Positions 7,298 through 16,904 are shown, counted from the first letter of the stretch. The stretch: DNA of 64,000 nt from Paenibacillus sp. JZ16 (GCF_015326965.1 NZ_CP017659.1:6204001-6268000); one strand, 5' to 3'. Numbers and translations: made by a program. The notes: generated by a model from the sequence alone, not told the origin.

Positions 7298-10093
7298 ATG
7301 AAGTTTTTTCCGAGTAATCTGTCGTTTCGTTATCCGTGGCGCTCCTATCAGAAAAGGGTCCTTCACGGGCTGGAGCATCATCTGAAGAATCGGCATCTGC
7401 ATTTGGTGGCGCCGCCGGGTTCGGGGAAGACCGTTCTTGGACTGGAAATCATGCTGCGCATTAACCGGCCGACGATCATCCTGGCCCCCACACTCACCAT
7501 CAAGCAGCAATGGGCGAGCCGATTCGTGGAATTATTCCTAGACGATCAAGAACAGCCCGAATGGATCTCCACCTCGCTCAAGCGACCGGCATTGGTAACG
7601 ATTACGACCTATCAAGCCCTTCATAGCCTGCTTAGTACTGCTGGGGAGCAAACCTCTGTGAGGAAGAAAGGTACGGCGGAGATAGAGCATGCGCATCAGG
7701 TTGAAGATGAGAACTACAGGGAACCCGAAATGGCCATGGAAGCTTCTGAGGCGGAGGTGATGGATAGCGCTAGCGAGGATGATATCACGAACGGTACCGA
7801 GGCTCAAGAAACTTTGGAATTGTTGAAGCGACAGGGCTATCATACAGTCATTTTTGACGAGGCGCATCATCTCCGGATGTCTTGGTGGCAAAGTGCTATG
7901 CAGCTGTGCGAAATGCTGGGCCAGCCGACGAAGATTGCCCTTACTGCCACACCGCCATATGATGTTAATCCAAGGGAATGGCAGCGGTATATCGAGCTTT
8001 GCGGTCCCATCGACGAAGAGATTAGCGTCCCGGAGTTGGTCCGTCATGGTGAGCTGTGCCCGCATCAGGATTACATAAGTTTAACCACGCCTACACAAGA
8101 GGAGGCAGCTAAACTCCGGGAGTTTCGGCTGCAGGCAGCCCAGGTTAAGGGCGAGCTGATCCGGGATAAGTTCCTGGCGGATTTGATTGTCAATCATCCT
8201 TGGATTACGCAATCCGAAACGTATACCGAAGAAATATTATCCTCGCCCGAGTATTACTCCAGTATGGTGCTTTATCTGCGTGCCGCCAATCAGCCCATCT
8301 GGAAGGAGGCGGTGAAGCTGCTCGGAATGAAGGAGAAGGAAACGCCCGATTTTTCGGAAGAGTGGTTGGAGGAACTCCTTAGCGGCATGCTGTATAAAGA
8401 TCCGCATATGGATCGTGAGCTGCCGGAGTTAAAGGGTTTACAAAAGAGGCTCAGCCGAATGGGCATGATTGAACGCCGGAGGGTTTATATGCGTTCTACC
8501 CCGGCATTTGACAAAATGCTGGTCCAGAGCGTTTCGAAATTGCACGGCATCGGGCGTATTCTTGATTTCGAGCGTTCCGTGCTGGGGGAGAACTTGCGGA
8601 TGGTGATTTTGACCGATTATATCCGTAAGGAGGACCTGCCGAAGGATGCAGCTGACGAGAAGCCGCTTCATCGGCTCGGCGTTGTCCCCATTTTCGAGTT
8701 AATCAGAAGGCAGCTGGCTGAGAAAAACAGCTCGCAGAGCGAGCATGAGCTGCCTATCGGAATTCTGACCGGCTCCTTTGTAGTGCTGCCGGCAAAGGCT
8801 GTGCCTTTAGCCAGGGTTTGTGCCGATCGGCGAGATATTCACTTATCGGAGCGCCCGCTTGCTCACGACAGCCGCTATGTAACGATTGATGTTCGTGATG
8901 CGAATCGCTCGGATATCGTTGCAATCATAACGGAAGTGTTTTCGGAGGGAGAAATCCGGGTGCTGGTTGGTACGGCGGCTCTTCTGGGTGAGGGGTGGGA
9001 TGCCCCCGGAATCAATTCCTTAGTCATGGCATCATATGTCGGTTCGTTCATGCTGTCCAATCAGATGAGAGGGCGGGCGATTCGGGCGCAGCGCGGGAAT
9101 CCCGATAAGACCGGAGCGATCTGGCATCTGGCCTGCATAGATACAGCCAAGAGCGACGGCGGTGAAGATTTGGGCTCGCTGGCCCGCAGATTTCGATCTC
9201 TCGTAGGTTTATCGATCTCGCACCAGACCATAGAGTCGGGCTTGGAGCGCATGGGCCTTGATCTTCGGAAAAGGCAAACCGCAGACAGCATTAACGATTA
9301 TAACCGCGACACATTGGAGCGTGCGAAGCAGCGGCATCTTCTGAAGGGGCGTTGGGATTCGGCGATTGCCCTTCACAGCTCCATGACGGAAGAGCTGACG
9401 GCGGATCGAGAGAGCATCCCTAGGCCTGTCGTGTTTTCTCATACGGTGAAAGCCGTACTCCTGTTCGCCGTTGGTCTGGGATTGGGCGCCTTCAGCGAGA
9501 CGTTAACGTCTCCGCGTTTGTTCCAATCGGACGCGCCGGCCTGGTTCAATTTACTCATCCCGGTTGCCGTTGCCTTACTCGTATCAAGTCCATGGGTATA
9601 TAAAGCCATCAAAATGCTGGCGCGGCATCAGTCGCTGGAGCGTAGTATCCGTGAGGTTGGTCTCGTCGTTTATACGGCCCTGTTCGATATGAAACTGGTC
9701 GAATCTGGGCCAAGCATTCACCGATTGAAAGCTGAGGAAGTGGGAGGAACCGTCACGTGTTGGCTTAGAGACGGAACCACTCAGGAAAAAACACTCTTTT
9801 TGGATTCGCTGCAGCAGGTGCTGGACCCGATCAATAACCCGCGTTATCTTCTATACCGTGAATCGCGAAGCTGGTTTATGAAGAAACGGGATTACCATGC
9901 CGTGCCGGAGGAAATCGGTCGCCGCAAAGAACACGCGGAACGGTTTGCCCAGCTGTGGCGCAAGCATATCGGCCCTGCCGAACTGGTCTATACTCGCACG
10001 CCCGAAGGAAGGAAAATACTTCTGACCGCGCGAGCGAGAGCGTTGTCTTCCATTTTCGTGAAGAAATCGGAGCGGGTCAGTGCTTGGCGATAG
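7298..10093 (+). CDS. DEAH-box superfamily 2 helicase with membrane-spanning C-terminal region
   Basis: 931 residues. The N-terminal half is an SF2 motor: WRSYQKRVL at residues 14-22, Walker A APPGSGKT (38-45), DEAH (187-190), TATPP (216-220) and arginine-finger motif VI QMRGRAIRAQRG (about 590-601). An acidic, poorly ordered insert (about 118-170) separates motifs I and II. After residue 700 two hydrophobic helices (about 713-733 and 748-768) precede a ~160-residue basic domain. The motor probably sits at the membrane on the cytoplasmic side; this is inferred. GGAGGAATTC precedes the ATG. It stands alone in the block between two tRNA-Arg genes. The function is unknown; nucleic-acid translocation in repair, restriction or defence are possibilities without direct evidence. 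Confidence 0.85.
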   Translation: MKFFPSNLSFRYPWRSYQKRVLHGLEHHLKNRHLHLVAPPGSGKTVLGLEIMLRINRPTIILAPTLTIKQQWASRFVELFLDDQEQPEWISTSLKRPALVTITTYQALHSLLSTAGEQTSVRKKGTAEIEHAHQVEDENYREPEMAMEASEAEVMDSASEDDITNGTEAQETLELLKRQGYHTVIFDEAHHLRMSWWQSAMQLCEMLGQPTKIALTATPPYDVNPREWQRYIELCGPIDEEISVPELVRHGELCPHQDYISLTTPTQEEAAKLREFRLQAAQVKGELIRDKFLADLIVNHPWITQSETYTEEILSSPEYYSSMVLYLRAANQPIWKEAVKLLGMKEKETPDFSEEWLEELLSGMLYKDPHMDRELPELKGLQKRLSRMGMIERRRVYMRSTPAFDKMLVQSVSKLHGIGRILDFERSVLGENLRMVILTDYIRKEDLPKDAADEKPLHRLGVVPIFELIRRQLAEKNSSQSEHELPIGILTGSFVVLPAKAVPLARVCADRRDIHLSERPLAHDSRYVTIDVRDANRSDIVAIITEVFSEGEIRVLVGTAALLGEGWDAPGINSLVMASYVGSFMLSNQMRGRAIRAQRGNPDKTGAIWHLACIDTAKSDGGEDLGSLARRFRSLVGLSISHQTIESGLERMGLDLRKRQTADSINDYNRDTLERAKQRHLLKGRWDSAIALHSSMTEELTADRESIPRPVVFSHTVKAVLLFAVGLGLGAFSETLTSPRLFQSDAPAWFNLLIPVAVALLVSSPWVYKAIKMLARHQSLERSIREVGLVVYTALFDMKLVESGPSIHRLKAEEVGGTVTCWLRDGTTQEKTLFLDSLQQVLDPINNPRYLLYRESRSWFMKKRDYHAVPEEIGRRKEHAERFAQLWRKHIGPAELVYTRTPEGRKILLTARARALSSIFVKKSERVSAWR

Positions 10094-10144
10094 GCAGGAC
10101 TGTTTGCAGAAGCTTATTGAGCAAGTGGCGGGTATGCGTTGCTT

Positions 10145-10330
10145 TAACGGACTCAGGGGCCGTTATTTGCGGGGAAAACGCTCTTACTGGTTCGGTAACG
10201 GACCTGAAGTCCGTTATTTAGGAAAAATGAGGGTAATTTGCCTATGAAATAGCTAAATAACGGCTGTGGTGTCCGTTAAATTCTAGTTTGGGCCGTTTTA
10301 TCCGAAATAACGAACCTACGGTCCGTTAGA
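10145..10330. repeat. Cluster of four short palindromic repeats (TAACGG type)
   Basis: Four imperfect palindromes share the pattern TAACGGAC-spacer-GTCCGTTA: 10145-10168, 10196-10220, 10255-10281 and 10304-10330. Spacing is about 50 bp. They lie in the gene-free stretch after the helicase gene. They look like dispersed intergenic palindromic elements, and each could form a small hairpin in RNA. Confidence 0.7.
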
Positions 10331-10390
10331 GTTTGTGTTTTTTGTGGGATGTTTTGGAATCGACTATGGGGTTCATCCCCCTTCTGGAAT

Positions 10391-10706
10391 GCAAGAAAGC
10401 CGCGATTATAAAAAGTGGCGGCTCCATCTTTTACGTCCCAGAAGGGATGCGGCCCTTCGGGCCGACTGCGAAGTAATCCTCCCGAAGCATAGGCTCCGAC
10501 GAACCCCCTTGTGGGGTTCTCATCCTCGCGAACGCAAAAACACCGCCTCTTAAGAGGCGGTTTCTTCTTACGTCCCAGAAGGGATGCGGCCCTTCGGGCC
10601 GACTGCGAGGTAATCCTCCCGAAGTATAGGCTCCGACGAACCCCCTTGTGGGGTTCTCATCCTCACGGACACAAAAAACACCGCCATAAGACGGTGTCTT
10701 CTTTTA
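10391..10706 (-). repeat. Tandem tRNA-Arg tail repeats, each with a tRNA 3'-end copy and a terminator
   Basis: Read on the minus strand after tRNA-Arg copy 2, two units of 136-137 bp follow. Each ends in an exact copy of the tRNA 3' end (ATCCCTTCTGGGACG), with copies ending at plus positions 10571 and 10434. After the tRNA and after each copy there is a different GC-rich hairpin plus T run, at about 10673-10702, 10535-10568 and 10391-10430. Between them lies a conserved ~90-bp spacer with hairpin GGCCCGAAGGGCC. The layout recalls the rtT repeats of the E. coli tyrT locus. The whole stretch 10094-10706 has no credible protein gene. Confidence 0.85.
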
Positions 10707-10780
<74 letters not shown>

Positions 10781-10804
10781 ATAGAAATTTTTCAAGCAAA
10801 AAAT

Positions 10805-10833
10805 ATATTATCACATACGTCGGAAAAATTCAA
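10805..10833 (-). promoter_or_regulatory. Promoter of tRNA-Arg copy 2
   Basis: On the minus strand TTGAAT (10828-10833) and TAATAT (10805-10810) are separated by 17 bp, about 25 bp before the tRNA 5' end. Confidence 0.6.
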
Positions 10834-10929
10834 TCATTATTTTAAGTTGCAAAGATTATTGGTTCTGTAAGATTATGAGTGCAGCATATCGGGTTATATT
10901 GATAAAATATACGCTGGGATATATAAAAA

Positions 10930-10986
10930 CAGTCGTCAACTTGTTGCCGGATGCGGCAACGCACGAGGGACGATTGCCTTTTTTTT
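10930..10986 (+). ncRNA. Nested hairpin ending in a T8 tract, candidate small RNA or leader
   Basis: CAGTCGTC (10930-10937) pairs with GACGATTG (10969-10976) with one G-U pair. It encloses a second perfect stem GTTGCCG/CGGCAAC (10943-10949 with 10954-10960), and TTTTTTTT follows at 10979. GGCAA at 10956-10959 could alternatively pair with TTGCC just before the T run. Either a short transcript or an attenuator would fit. A TTAACT/TATAAT promoter at 10985-11011 follows it. Confidence 0.4.
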
Positions 10987-11051
10987 AACTTGGCATTACA
11001 TATGCTATAATCAACGAATACGAAAAACAGGACTAGAAAGGAGGTGTCCTT

Positions 11052-11981
11052 ATCAAGGACTCTTACTCCCAAGAACAAGAGGACAAGAACATCATCCTGT
11101 TTCCGAAGACGCTGGACTATTACCAGATTCAGCTTACGGTTATGCTCGAGAATGAACGTTACGGTGAAGCGATGGAGGTTCTGCGCTTTCTGCTGAAATG
11201 CGGCGGACAGAATGAACGGCATTATGAAGAGTGGAATTCGCTCCTCGACTGGCTTGAAGCTGCATTTCCGGAACAGGCTGTACCCCGTTCAGTTAACGAA
11301 GCAGAGCCCGAGGAGGATGATCCGGACGAAGCGGACATGGCGAGGCAGATGGTTAGGGACAAAGTTGCCCAGGATGCCGGATATGCCGACAAGCTGCTGG
11401 CTTCGGTCATGAACGGACCGCTGACGGAGCAGACCATTTTGGCGCTGGAACAGCTTGCATATTTGGACCGTCCGGAGATCGACGCTATTTTGGTCGAGTG
11501 GCTGCATGATACGCCGCTTCATCCGCTGCTGCAATTTCGGGTGCTGCAAACGCTGCGGAGAAGAGGGATGGAAGGGCATGTGAGCCTTCATCGCGGGCAG
11601 GAAGCCGTCGAGATTGAGATCGATACAGTTCCCCTGGACCCGGGAGGTTTCCCGGACGCCATTACGAGAATTTTGGAGCGCGTTGCCGATCAGACTGAGG
11701 TTCATGAACCGACACTGTTTTATTTTGCACAGGAATTATGGTCTCAGTTCATCATGGCGATTTACGGCACCGAAGATTACCATTCCATGCTGGATGAAGA
11801 AGAATCCACGCTTGACATATGGGGGGCTGCTCTGCATGACATCGTGTCGGAGAGTCTGAAAGGGTTTCGCAATGAGGAGGAAATCCGCCCGCTCTACGGC
11901 ATAACGGACACCATGAGGTTCCGCTATGAGGGAGCCTACCGATCTCTCAAGCAATTTGTCGCAGCTGGCGTGGAAGATTAG
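11052..11981 (+). CDS. YsoA-like TPR-type conserved protein, non-canonical start likely
   Basis: A perfect ribosome site AAAGGAGGT (11037-11045) lies seven bases before an ATC codon at 11052. The frame has no ATG, GTG or TTG between an upstream TAG and the ATG at 11142, which lacks a ribosome site. Translation probably begins at or near the ATC, giving 309 residues. The N-terminus (LDYYQIQLTVMLENERYGEA) is a TPR-like helical pair. An acidic linker (EAEPEEDDPDEADMA) and a helical C-terminal domain follow. In B. subtilis the TPR protein YsoA sits next to tig, as this gene does. Its function is unknown. Confidence 0.7.
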   Translation: MKDSYSQEQEDKNIILFPKTLDYYQIQLTVMLENERYGEAMEVLRFLLKCGGQNERHYEEWNSLLDWLEAAFPEQAVPRSVNEAEPEEDDPDEADMARQMVRDKVAQDAGYADKLLASVMNGPLTEQTILALEQLAYLDRPEIDAILVEWLHDTPLHPLLQFRVLQTLRRRGMEGHVSLHRGQEAVEIEIDTVPLDPGGFPDAITRILERVADQTEVHEPTLFYFAQELWSQFIMAIYGTEDYHSMLDEEESTLDIWGAALHDIVSESLKGFRNEEEIRPLYGITDTMRFRYEGAYRSLKQFVAAGVED

Positions 11982-12027
11982 CCAGAGTTGGAAAACGTTT
12001 ACGGTATCGTAGCATAAGGGTTCGCCC

Positions 12028-12056
12028 TTGAAAAAGAATTTAATGTTGTTTATACT
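12028..12056 (+). promoter_or_regulatory. Sigma-A promoter of tig
   Basis: TTGAAA (12028-12033), a 17-bp spacer, and TATACT (12051-12056), 71 bp before the tig start. A small hairpin AAGGG-TTCG-CCCTT overlaps the -35 box. Confidence 0.7.
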
Positions 12057-12126
12057 ATAGTGGTTATTCGGTACGTGATACATTATTGCGTCGACCACGT
12101 GAATTATTTTGGAGGGGAAAGCATAA

Positions 12127-13449
12127 ATGAAAGCAACTTGGGAAAAAATAGAGAAGAACCTTGGCGTTCTTGACGTTGAGGTTGATGCGGAGCGCGTTGC
12201 ATCCGCCCTCGACAAAGCTTTTAATAAAGTAGCTAAAAAAGCAAATGTACCTGGATTCCGTAAAGGTAAAGTACCTCGCTCGATCTTCGAAGCTCGCTTT
12301 GGCGTTGAGAGCTTGTACCAGGATGCAATCGACATCCTTCTTCCGGAAGTATACAGCGAAGCTGTAGAACAAGCGGATATCTTCCCTGTGGATCGTCCGG
12401 AAGTGGACATCGAGCAATTCGCTAAAGGCGAAACTTTCAAATTCAAAGCAAGAGTAACTGTGAAACCAGAAGTTAAACTTGGCGAATACAAAGGTATCGA
12501 AGTTGCTGCAGTAGCTGCTGAAGTTTCCGACGAGGAACTGAGCGAAGAGCTTGAGCGTCTGCAACAACGTCATGCTGAGCTTACCGTTATTGACGAAGGT
12601 GCTTCCCAGTCTGGCGATATCGTCGTGATCGACTTTGACGGTTCCGTTGACGGCGTTCCTTTCGAAGGCGGACAAGCTGAGCGTTATTCCCTTGAGCTTG
12701 GAAGCAACACGTTCATTCCAGGCTTTGAAGACCAAGTGATCGGAATGGCTACTGGTGACTTCAAAGACGTGGAAGTGACATTCCCTGAAACTTACCATGC
12801 TGAAGAATTGGCTAACAAACAAGCCGTCTTCAAAGTGAAAGTTCACGAAATCAAACGCAAGCAGCTTCCTGAGCTGGATGATGAATTCGCTAAAGACGTA
12901 AGTGAATTCGATACGCTTGACGAGTACAAGGAAGATCTGAAGAAACAATTGCTGACTCGCAAAGAGCAAGAAGCACAAGGCGTTCGTGAGAACGAAGCCG
13001 TTGAAAAAGCAGCAGCTAACGCTGAAGTTGAAATTCCTGATGCTATGATTCAATCCGAAGTTCAAAACATGATGCGCGATTTCGACAACCGTCTTCGCCA
13101 GCAAGGCATGAACCTGGAAATGTTCCTTAGCTTCTCCGGCCAAACGAATGCCGATCTGGAAGGTCAAATGAAAGACGATGCTGAAAAACGCGTTCGCAAC
13201 AACCTCGTGCTCGAGCAAATCGCAAAAGAAGAAAATCTCGAAGTATCTGAAGAGGAAATCAACAAAGAGCTGGAGAACATGGCTGACACGTACAAACGTC
13301 CTGCTGATGAAATCCGCAGCATCCTGGGTGCTAACGGTTCCCTTGACAGCCTTCGTGAAGAACTGCTTCTTCGCAAAACAATCGACTTCTTGTTGGAAAA
13401 CAGCGTAGAAGGCGCTCCTGTTGAGAAAAAAGAAGCAACTGAAGAATAA
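12127..13449 (+). CDS. tig: Trigger factor, ribosome-bound peptidyl-prolyl isomerase chaperone
   Basis: The 440-residue length is close to the family norm. The N-terminal ribosome-binding domain includes the signature VPGFRKGKVPR around residue 45. An FKBP-type PPIase domain follows (SGDIVVIDFDGSVDGVPFEGG, FIPGFEDQVIGM). The C-terminal helical chaperone arms end with an acidic tail. It binds nascent chains at the exit tunnel. TTGGAGGGG precedes the ATG. Base composition shows the codon bias of a highly expressed gene (many AAA and CTT codons). It has its own promoter and a strong terminator, so it is monocistronic. Confidence 0.98.
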   Translation: MKATWEKIEKNLGVLDVEVDAERVASALDKAFNKVAKKANVPGFRKGKVPRSIFEARFGVESLYQDAIDILLPEVYSEAVEQADIFPVDRPEVDIEQFAKGETFKFKARVTVKPEVKLGEYKGIEVAAVAAEVSDEELSEELERLQQRHAELTVIDEGASQSGDIVVIDFDGSVDGVPFEGGQAERYSLELGSNTFIPGFEDQVIGMATGDFKDVEVTFPETYHAEELANKQAVFKVKVHEIKRKQLPELDDEFAKDVSEFDTLDEYKEDLKKQLLTRKEQEAQGVRENEAVEKAAANAEVEIPDAMIQSEVQNMMRDFDNRLRQQGMNLEMFLSFSGQTNADLEGQMKDDAEKRVRNNLVLEQIAKEENLEVSEEEINKELENMADTYKRPADEIRSILGANGSLDSLREELLLRKTIDFLLENSVEGAPVEKKEATEE

Positions 13450-13485
13450 TAAATAGGCAGCTGCGATAAGCTGCCCTCACATTAG

Positions 13486-13520
13486 ATAAGGCACGTACAT
13501 TTCATGCGTGCCTTATTTTT
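13486..13520 (+). terminator. Terminator of tig
   Basis: Stem ATAAGGCACG/CGTGCCTTAT followed by TTTTT. Confidence 0.88.
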
Positions 13521-13646
13521 AACTAAGAATAGCCAATTTACTACTAATTGTGACATGAATTGGTTATTAATTTCGACATACATAATGAGACAAGTTGGCA
13601 GGATATAATTCTTGGCAAGTTCATAGAATGTAAGCAGGGTTAAAAA

Positions 13647-13675
13647 ATGACATCGTGCTTTGAACATGTTAGAAT
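13647..13675 (+). promoter_or_regulatory. Putative promoter of clpP-clpX
   Basis: ATGACA (13647-13652), 17-bp spacer, TAGAAT (13670-13675), 50 bp before clpP. No convincing CtsR heptad repeat was found in the AT-rich stretch 13520-13724. Confidence 0.45.
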
Positions 13676-13724
13676 AACTTTTGTAACGCTGTAGTATATT
13701 TTTCAAGGAAAAGAGGTTGGTCGC

Positions 13725-14315
13725 ATGAGTCTTGTACCTATGGTTGTGGAACAAACCAGTCGAGGCGAAAGATCTTACGATATCTACTCAAGATTACTGA
13801 AGGATCGCATAATATTCCTCAGCAGTGCGATCGATGACGATGTTGCCAATCTTGTCATTGCCCAGCTTCTGTTTCTAGCTGCGGAAGATCCGGAAAAAGA
13901 CATCTCTTTGTACATCAATTCCCCTGGCGGTTCGGTTACAGCCGGGATGGGTATATATGATACGATGCAGTTGATCAAGCCTGATGTGTCCACGATTTGC
14001 GTTGGCATGGCTGCCAGCATGGGATCACTGTTGCTTACTGCAGGAGCGCCAGGCAAACGCTATGCGCTCGAGAACAGTGAAGTGATGATTCATCAGCCGC
14101 TCGGCGGTATTCAAGGTCAGGCATCCGATATCCAAATCCATGCAGATTGGATCATCAAGACCAGACATAAGCTGAATCAAATCTATGTGGAGCGCACGGG
14201 TCAGCCCCTTGAAAAAATCGAACGCGATACAGACCGCGACTTTTTCATGAGCGCGGAGGAAGCGAAGGCGTACGGTATTATTGATGATGTTCTGTCTTCA
14301 CCGACCAAATCTTAA
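13725..14315 (+). CDS. clpP: ATP-dependent Clp protease proteolytic subunit
   Basis: Serine peptidase that forms the two-ring proteolytic chamber used by ClpX and ClpC. At 196 residues it has the normal mature size. The catalytic triad is visible: Ser98 in GMAASMG, His123 in MIHQP and Asp172 in DTDRDFF. The glycine-rich [12 protein letters not shown] binding loop is also present. AAGAGG precedes the ATG. It lies 14 bp before clpX, so the two are cotranscribed. This tig-clpP-clpX order is that of many bacteria, whereas in B. subtilis clpP is elsewhere. Confidence 0.97.
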   Translation: MSLVPMVVEQTSRGERSYDIYSRLLKDRIIFLSSAIDDDVANLVIAQLLFLAAEDPEKDISLYINSPGGSVTAGMGIYDTMQLIKPDVSTICVGMAASMGSLLLTAGAPGKRYALENSEVMIHQPLGGIQGQASDIQIHADWIIKTRHKLNQIYVERTGQPLEKIERDTDRDFFMSAEEAKAYGIIDDVLSSPTKS

Positions 14316-14329
14316 GGGGTGGTAATAGC

Positions 14330-15595
14330 ATGTTTAAATTTAACGATGACAAAGGGCAGCTGAAATGCTCCTTCTGCGGTAAATCGCAGGAGCAGGTCCG
14401 CAAGCTGGTTGCGGGGCCCGGTGTTTATATATGTGACGAGTGCATTGACTTGTGTTCAGAGATCGTTGAGGAAGAACTCGGCCATGAGGAAGAAGTGGAT
14501 CTGAAGGATATTCCGAAACCGCGCGACATTCGTGACATTCTGGATCAATATGTAATCGGTCAGGATCAAGCGAAGAAATCCCTTTCCGTTGCTGTTTATA
14601 ACCACTATAAACGGATCAACACCCAGAGCAAGATTGAGGACGTAGAATTGCAAAAGAGTAATATTTTGCTGCTCGGACCTACAGGTTCCGGTAAAACATT
14701 GCTCGCGCAAACCATGGCCAAAATTCTCAACGTGCCGTTTGCTATTGCAGATGCAACTTCACTGACCGAAGCTGGTTATGTGGGTGAGGATGTTGAGAAC
14801 ATTCTGCTGAAGCTGATTCAAGCAGCGGATTATGATGTGGAAAAAGCGGAACGCGGCATTATCTATATTGATGAGATCGATAAAGTGGCTCGTAAATCGG
14901 AGAATCCGTCCATTACCCGTGACGTTTCCGGTGAAGGGGTTCAGCAGGCGCTGCTGAAAATTCTTGAGGGAACCGTTGCTTCCGTGCCTCCGCAAGGTGG
15001 ACGCAAGCATCCGCATCAGGAATTCATTCAGATCGATACGACGAACATCCTGTTCATTTGCGGCGGAGCATTTGACGGATTGGAACAGTACATTAAACGC
15101 CGGATCGGTAAAAAGGTTATCGGCTTTAATGCATCCGGAGAAAACCAGAAGGATCTTAAGCCAGGTGAATACCTGACGATGGTTCTGCCGGAAGATCTGC
15201 TGAAATTCGGCTTGATTCCGGAGTTCGTTGGTCGTCTGCCAGTTGTGTCTACACTCGAACCGCTGGATGAGGCAACATTGGTACGAATTCTGTCCGAGCC
15301 GAAAAACGCGCTGACGAAGCAGTATCAAAAGCTGCTTGAATTTGACAACGTAAACCTCAAATTTGAGCCAGGCGCGCTAGAAGCGATTGCCCGCGAAGCC
15401 ATTAAGCGCAATACCGGTGCACGCGGACTGCGTTCCATCATTGAAGGCATCATGCTGGACGTGATGTACGAAGTGCCGTCCAGAGATGACATTAAGGATT
15501 GCGTCATTACGGAGCAGGTCGTTCGGGATAAAGTGATTCCTGAACTGCAAGCCAAAAGTAACGATGACGACAAGAAACAAGAAGAAAGCGCCTAA
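14330..15595 (+). CDS. clpX: ATP-dependent Clp protease ATP-binding subunit ClpX
   Basis: AAA+ unfoldase that feeds tagged proteins into ClpP. The 421 residues begin with the zinc-binding domain (C13, C16, C35, C38 in CSFCGK and [10 protein letters not shown]). The AAA+ module follows, with Walker A GPTGSGKT, Walker B IIYIDEID, the pore loop GYVGED, the ClpP-contacting IGF loop (KKVIGFNA) and sensor II ARGLRS. GGGGTGG precedes the ATG. It is cotranscribed with clpP. Confidence 0.98.
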   Translation: MFKFNDDKGQLKCSFCGKSQEQVRKLVAGPGVYICDECIDLCSEIVEEELGHEEEVDLKDIPKPRDIRDILDQYVIGQDQAKKSLSVAVYNHYKRINTQSKIEDVELQKSNILLLGPTGSGKTLLAQTMAKILNVPFAIADATSLTEAGYVGEDVENILLKLIQAADYDVEKAERGIIYIDEIDKVARKSENPSITRDVSGEGVQQALLKILEGTVASVPPQGGRKHPHQEFIQIDTTNILFICGGAFDGLEQYIKRRIGKKVIGFNASGENQKDLKPGEYLTMVLPEDLLKFGLIPEFVGRLPVVSTLEPLDEATLVRILSEPKNALTKQYQKLLEFDNVNLKFEPGALEAIAREAIKRNTGARGLRSIIEGIMLDVMYEVPSRDDIKDCVITEQVVRDKVIPELQAKSNDDDKKQEESA

Positions 15596-15709
15596 TGTGC
15601 TTTAGCGCATTAGACGTGGAATAAATCTACGCTGATTCTCCACTTCCAGTTATACCCAGTCGGGTTTTGCTGGGGTGGAGCTTTGGCGTTATATGGGAGA
15701 GATCGTACC

Positions 15710-16819
15710 ATGTTTTTGAGACAAGACACACGGCCCGTCAAGGTGGGTAATCTCACCATTGGGGGAAAGAACGAAGTCATTATTCAAAGCATGTGCACCA
15801 CCAAAACAGCAGATGTGGAGGCGACCGTTGCCGAGATACTCCGTCTGGAAGAAGCGGGATGTCAGATCGTTCGGGTAACGGTGAACAATGAGGAAGCAGC
15901 TGCGGCCATTAAGGAAATCAAGAAACGCATTCATATTCCGCTTGTGGCGGATATTCATTTTAACTACAAGCTTGCCCTGATGGCGATCGAGAACGGTATC
16001 GATAAAGTCCGGATCAATCCGGGAAACATCGGTAAGCGTGAAAAGGTCGAAGCTGTCGTGAAAGCATGCAAAGAGAAGGGAATTCCGATTCGGATCGGGG
16101 TTAACGCCGGTTCCTTGGAGAATCATCTCCTTGAAAAATACGGGTACCCGACACCGGAAGCCATGGTGGAAAGCGCCCTGTATCATATCGGGATCCTCGA
16201 AGAACTGGATTTCCATGATATCATCGTTTCGCTTAAAGCTTCTGATGTACCGATGGCGATTGCAGCTTACACGAAGGCAGCGGAAGTAATACCATACCCG
16301 CTTCACTTGGGCATTACCGAAGCAGGCACCCTGTTCTCGGGTACCGTCAAGAGTGCCGCCGGGCTTGGCGCGCTGTTGTCTCTTGGAATCGGCAGCACGA
16401 TGCGTATATCCTTGAGTGCCGATCCGGTGGAAGAGATCAAGGTGGGCAGGGAGCTGCTAAAATCCTTCGGTCTGATCTCGGATGCGGCAACCTTGGTATC
16501 ATGCCCGACCTGCGGACGGCTGGATATCGATTTGTTCTCCATTGCCAATGAGGTCGAGGAGTACATCTCGAAGATCAAAGTGCCAATCAAGGTTTCCGTT
16601 CTGGGCTGTGCCGTAAACGGTCCCGGAGAGGCTAGGGAAGCCGACATCGGGATTGCGGGAGCACGTGGGGAAGGTCTTCTCTTCCGTTACGGAGAGATGA
16701 TCCGTAAGGTGCCGGAAGAGACCATGGTTGAAGAGCTTAAGAAAGAAATCGATCATATCGTGAAGGTGTACGAGGAAACGGGCGAAATCCCGGGCCGCAA
16801 GCACAAATCCACGGTCTAA
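15710..16819 (+). CDS. ispG: 4-hydroxy-3-methylbut-2-en-1-yl diphosphate synthase
   Basis: Iron-sulphur enzyme of the MEP isoprenoid pathway that converts MEcPP to HMBPP. The start at [10 protein letters not shown] follows GGGAGAG; an upstream start nine codons earlier is less likely. The 369-residue TIM-barrel plus C-terminal domain shows [12 protein letters not shown] near the N-terminus. The cluster cysteines are in VSCPTCGR and [10 protein letters not shown], with a conserved Glu after the latter. It stands alone, ending at a strong hairpin terminator. Confidence 0.96.
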   Translation: MFLRQDTRPVKVGNLTIGGKNEVIIQSMCTTKTADVEATVAEILRLEEAGCQIVRVTVNNEEAAAAIKEIKKRIHIPLVADIHFNYKLALMAIENGIDKVRINPGNIGKREKVEAVVKACKEKGIPIRIGVNAGSLENHLLEKYGYPTPEAMVESALYHIGILEELDFHDIIVSLKASDVPMAIAAYTKAAEVIPYPLHLGITEAGTLFSGTVKSAAGLGALLSLGIGSTMRISLSADPVEEIKVGRELLKSFGLISDAATLVSCPTCGRLDIDLFSIANEVEEYISKIKVPIKVSVLGCAVNGPGEAREADIGIAGARGEGLLFRYGEMIRKVPEETMVEELKKEIDHIVKVYEETGEIPGRKHKSTV

Positions 16820-16864
16820 GCTGGATAACTAAGTTCCCGTATAGGTAGTTTCAATATCTAATAT

Positions 16865-16904
16865 AAAAACGGCAATCTCTGGACCACAAGAGATTGCCGT
16901 TTTT
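16865..16904 (+). terminator. Bidirectional-type terminator after ispG
   Basis: Perfect 16-base arms AAAAACGGCAATCTCT and AGAGATTGCCGTTTTT with an 8-base loop. Confidence 0.92.

Noticed and set aside
12064..13218. 384-codon open frame antisense to tig
   Set aside because: It mirrors the codon bias of tig; the product is Phe/His-rich without family features, and tig is unambiguous.
13520..13724. CtsR or CIRCE operator upstream of clpP
   Set aside because: No GGTCAAA-type heptad pair and no TTAGCACTC/GAGTGCTAA palindrome could be found; only an ordinary promoter is supported.
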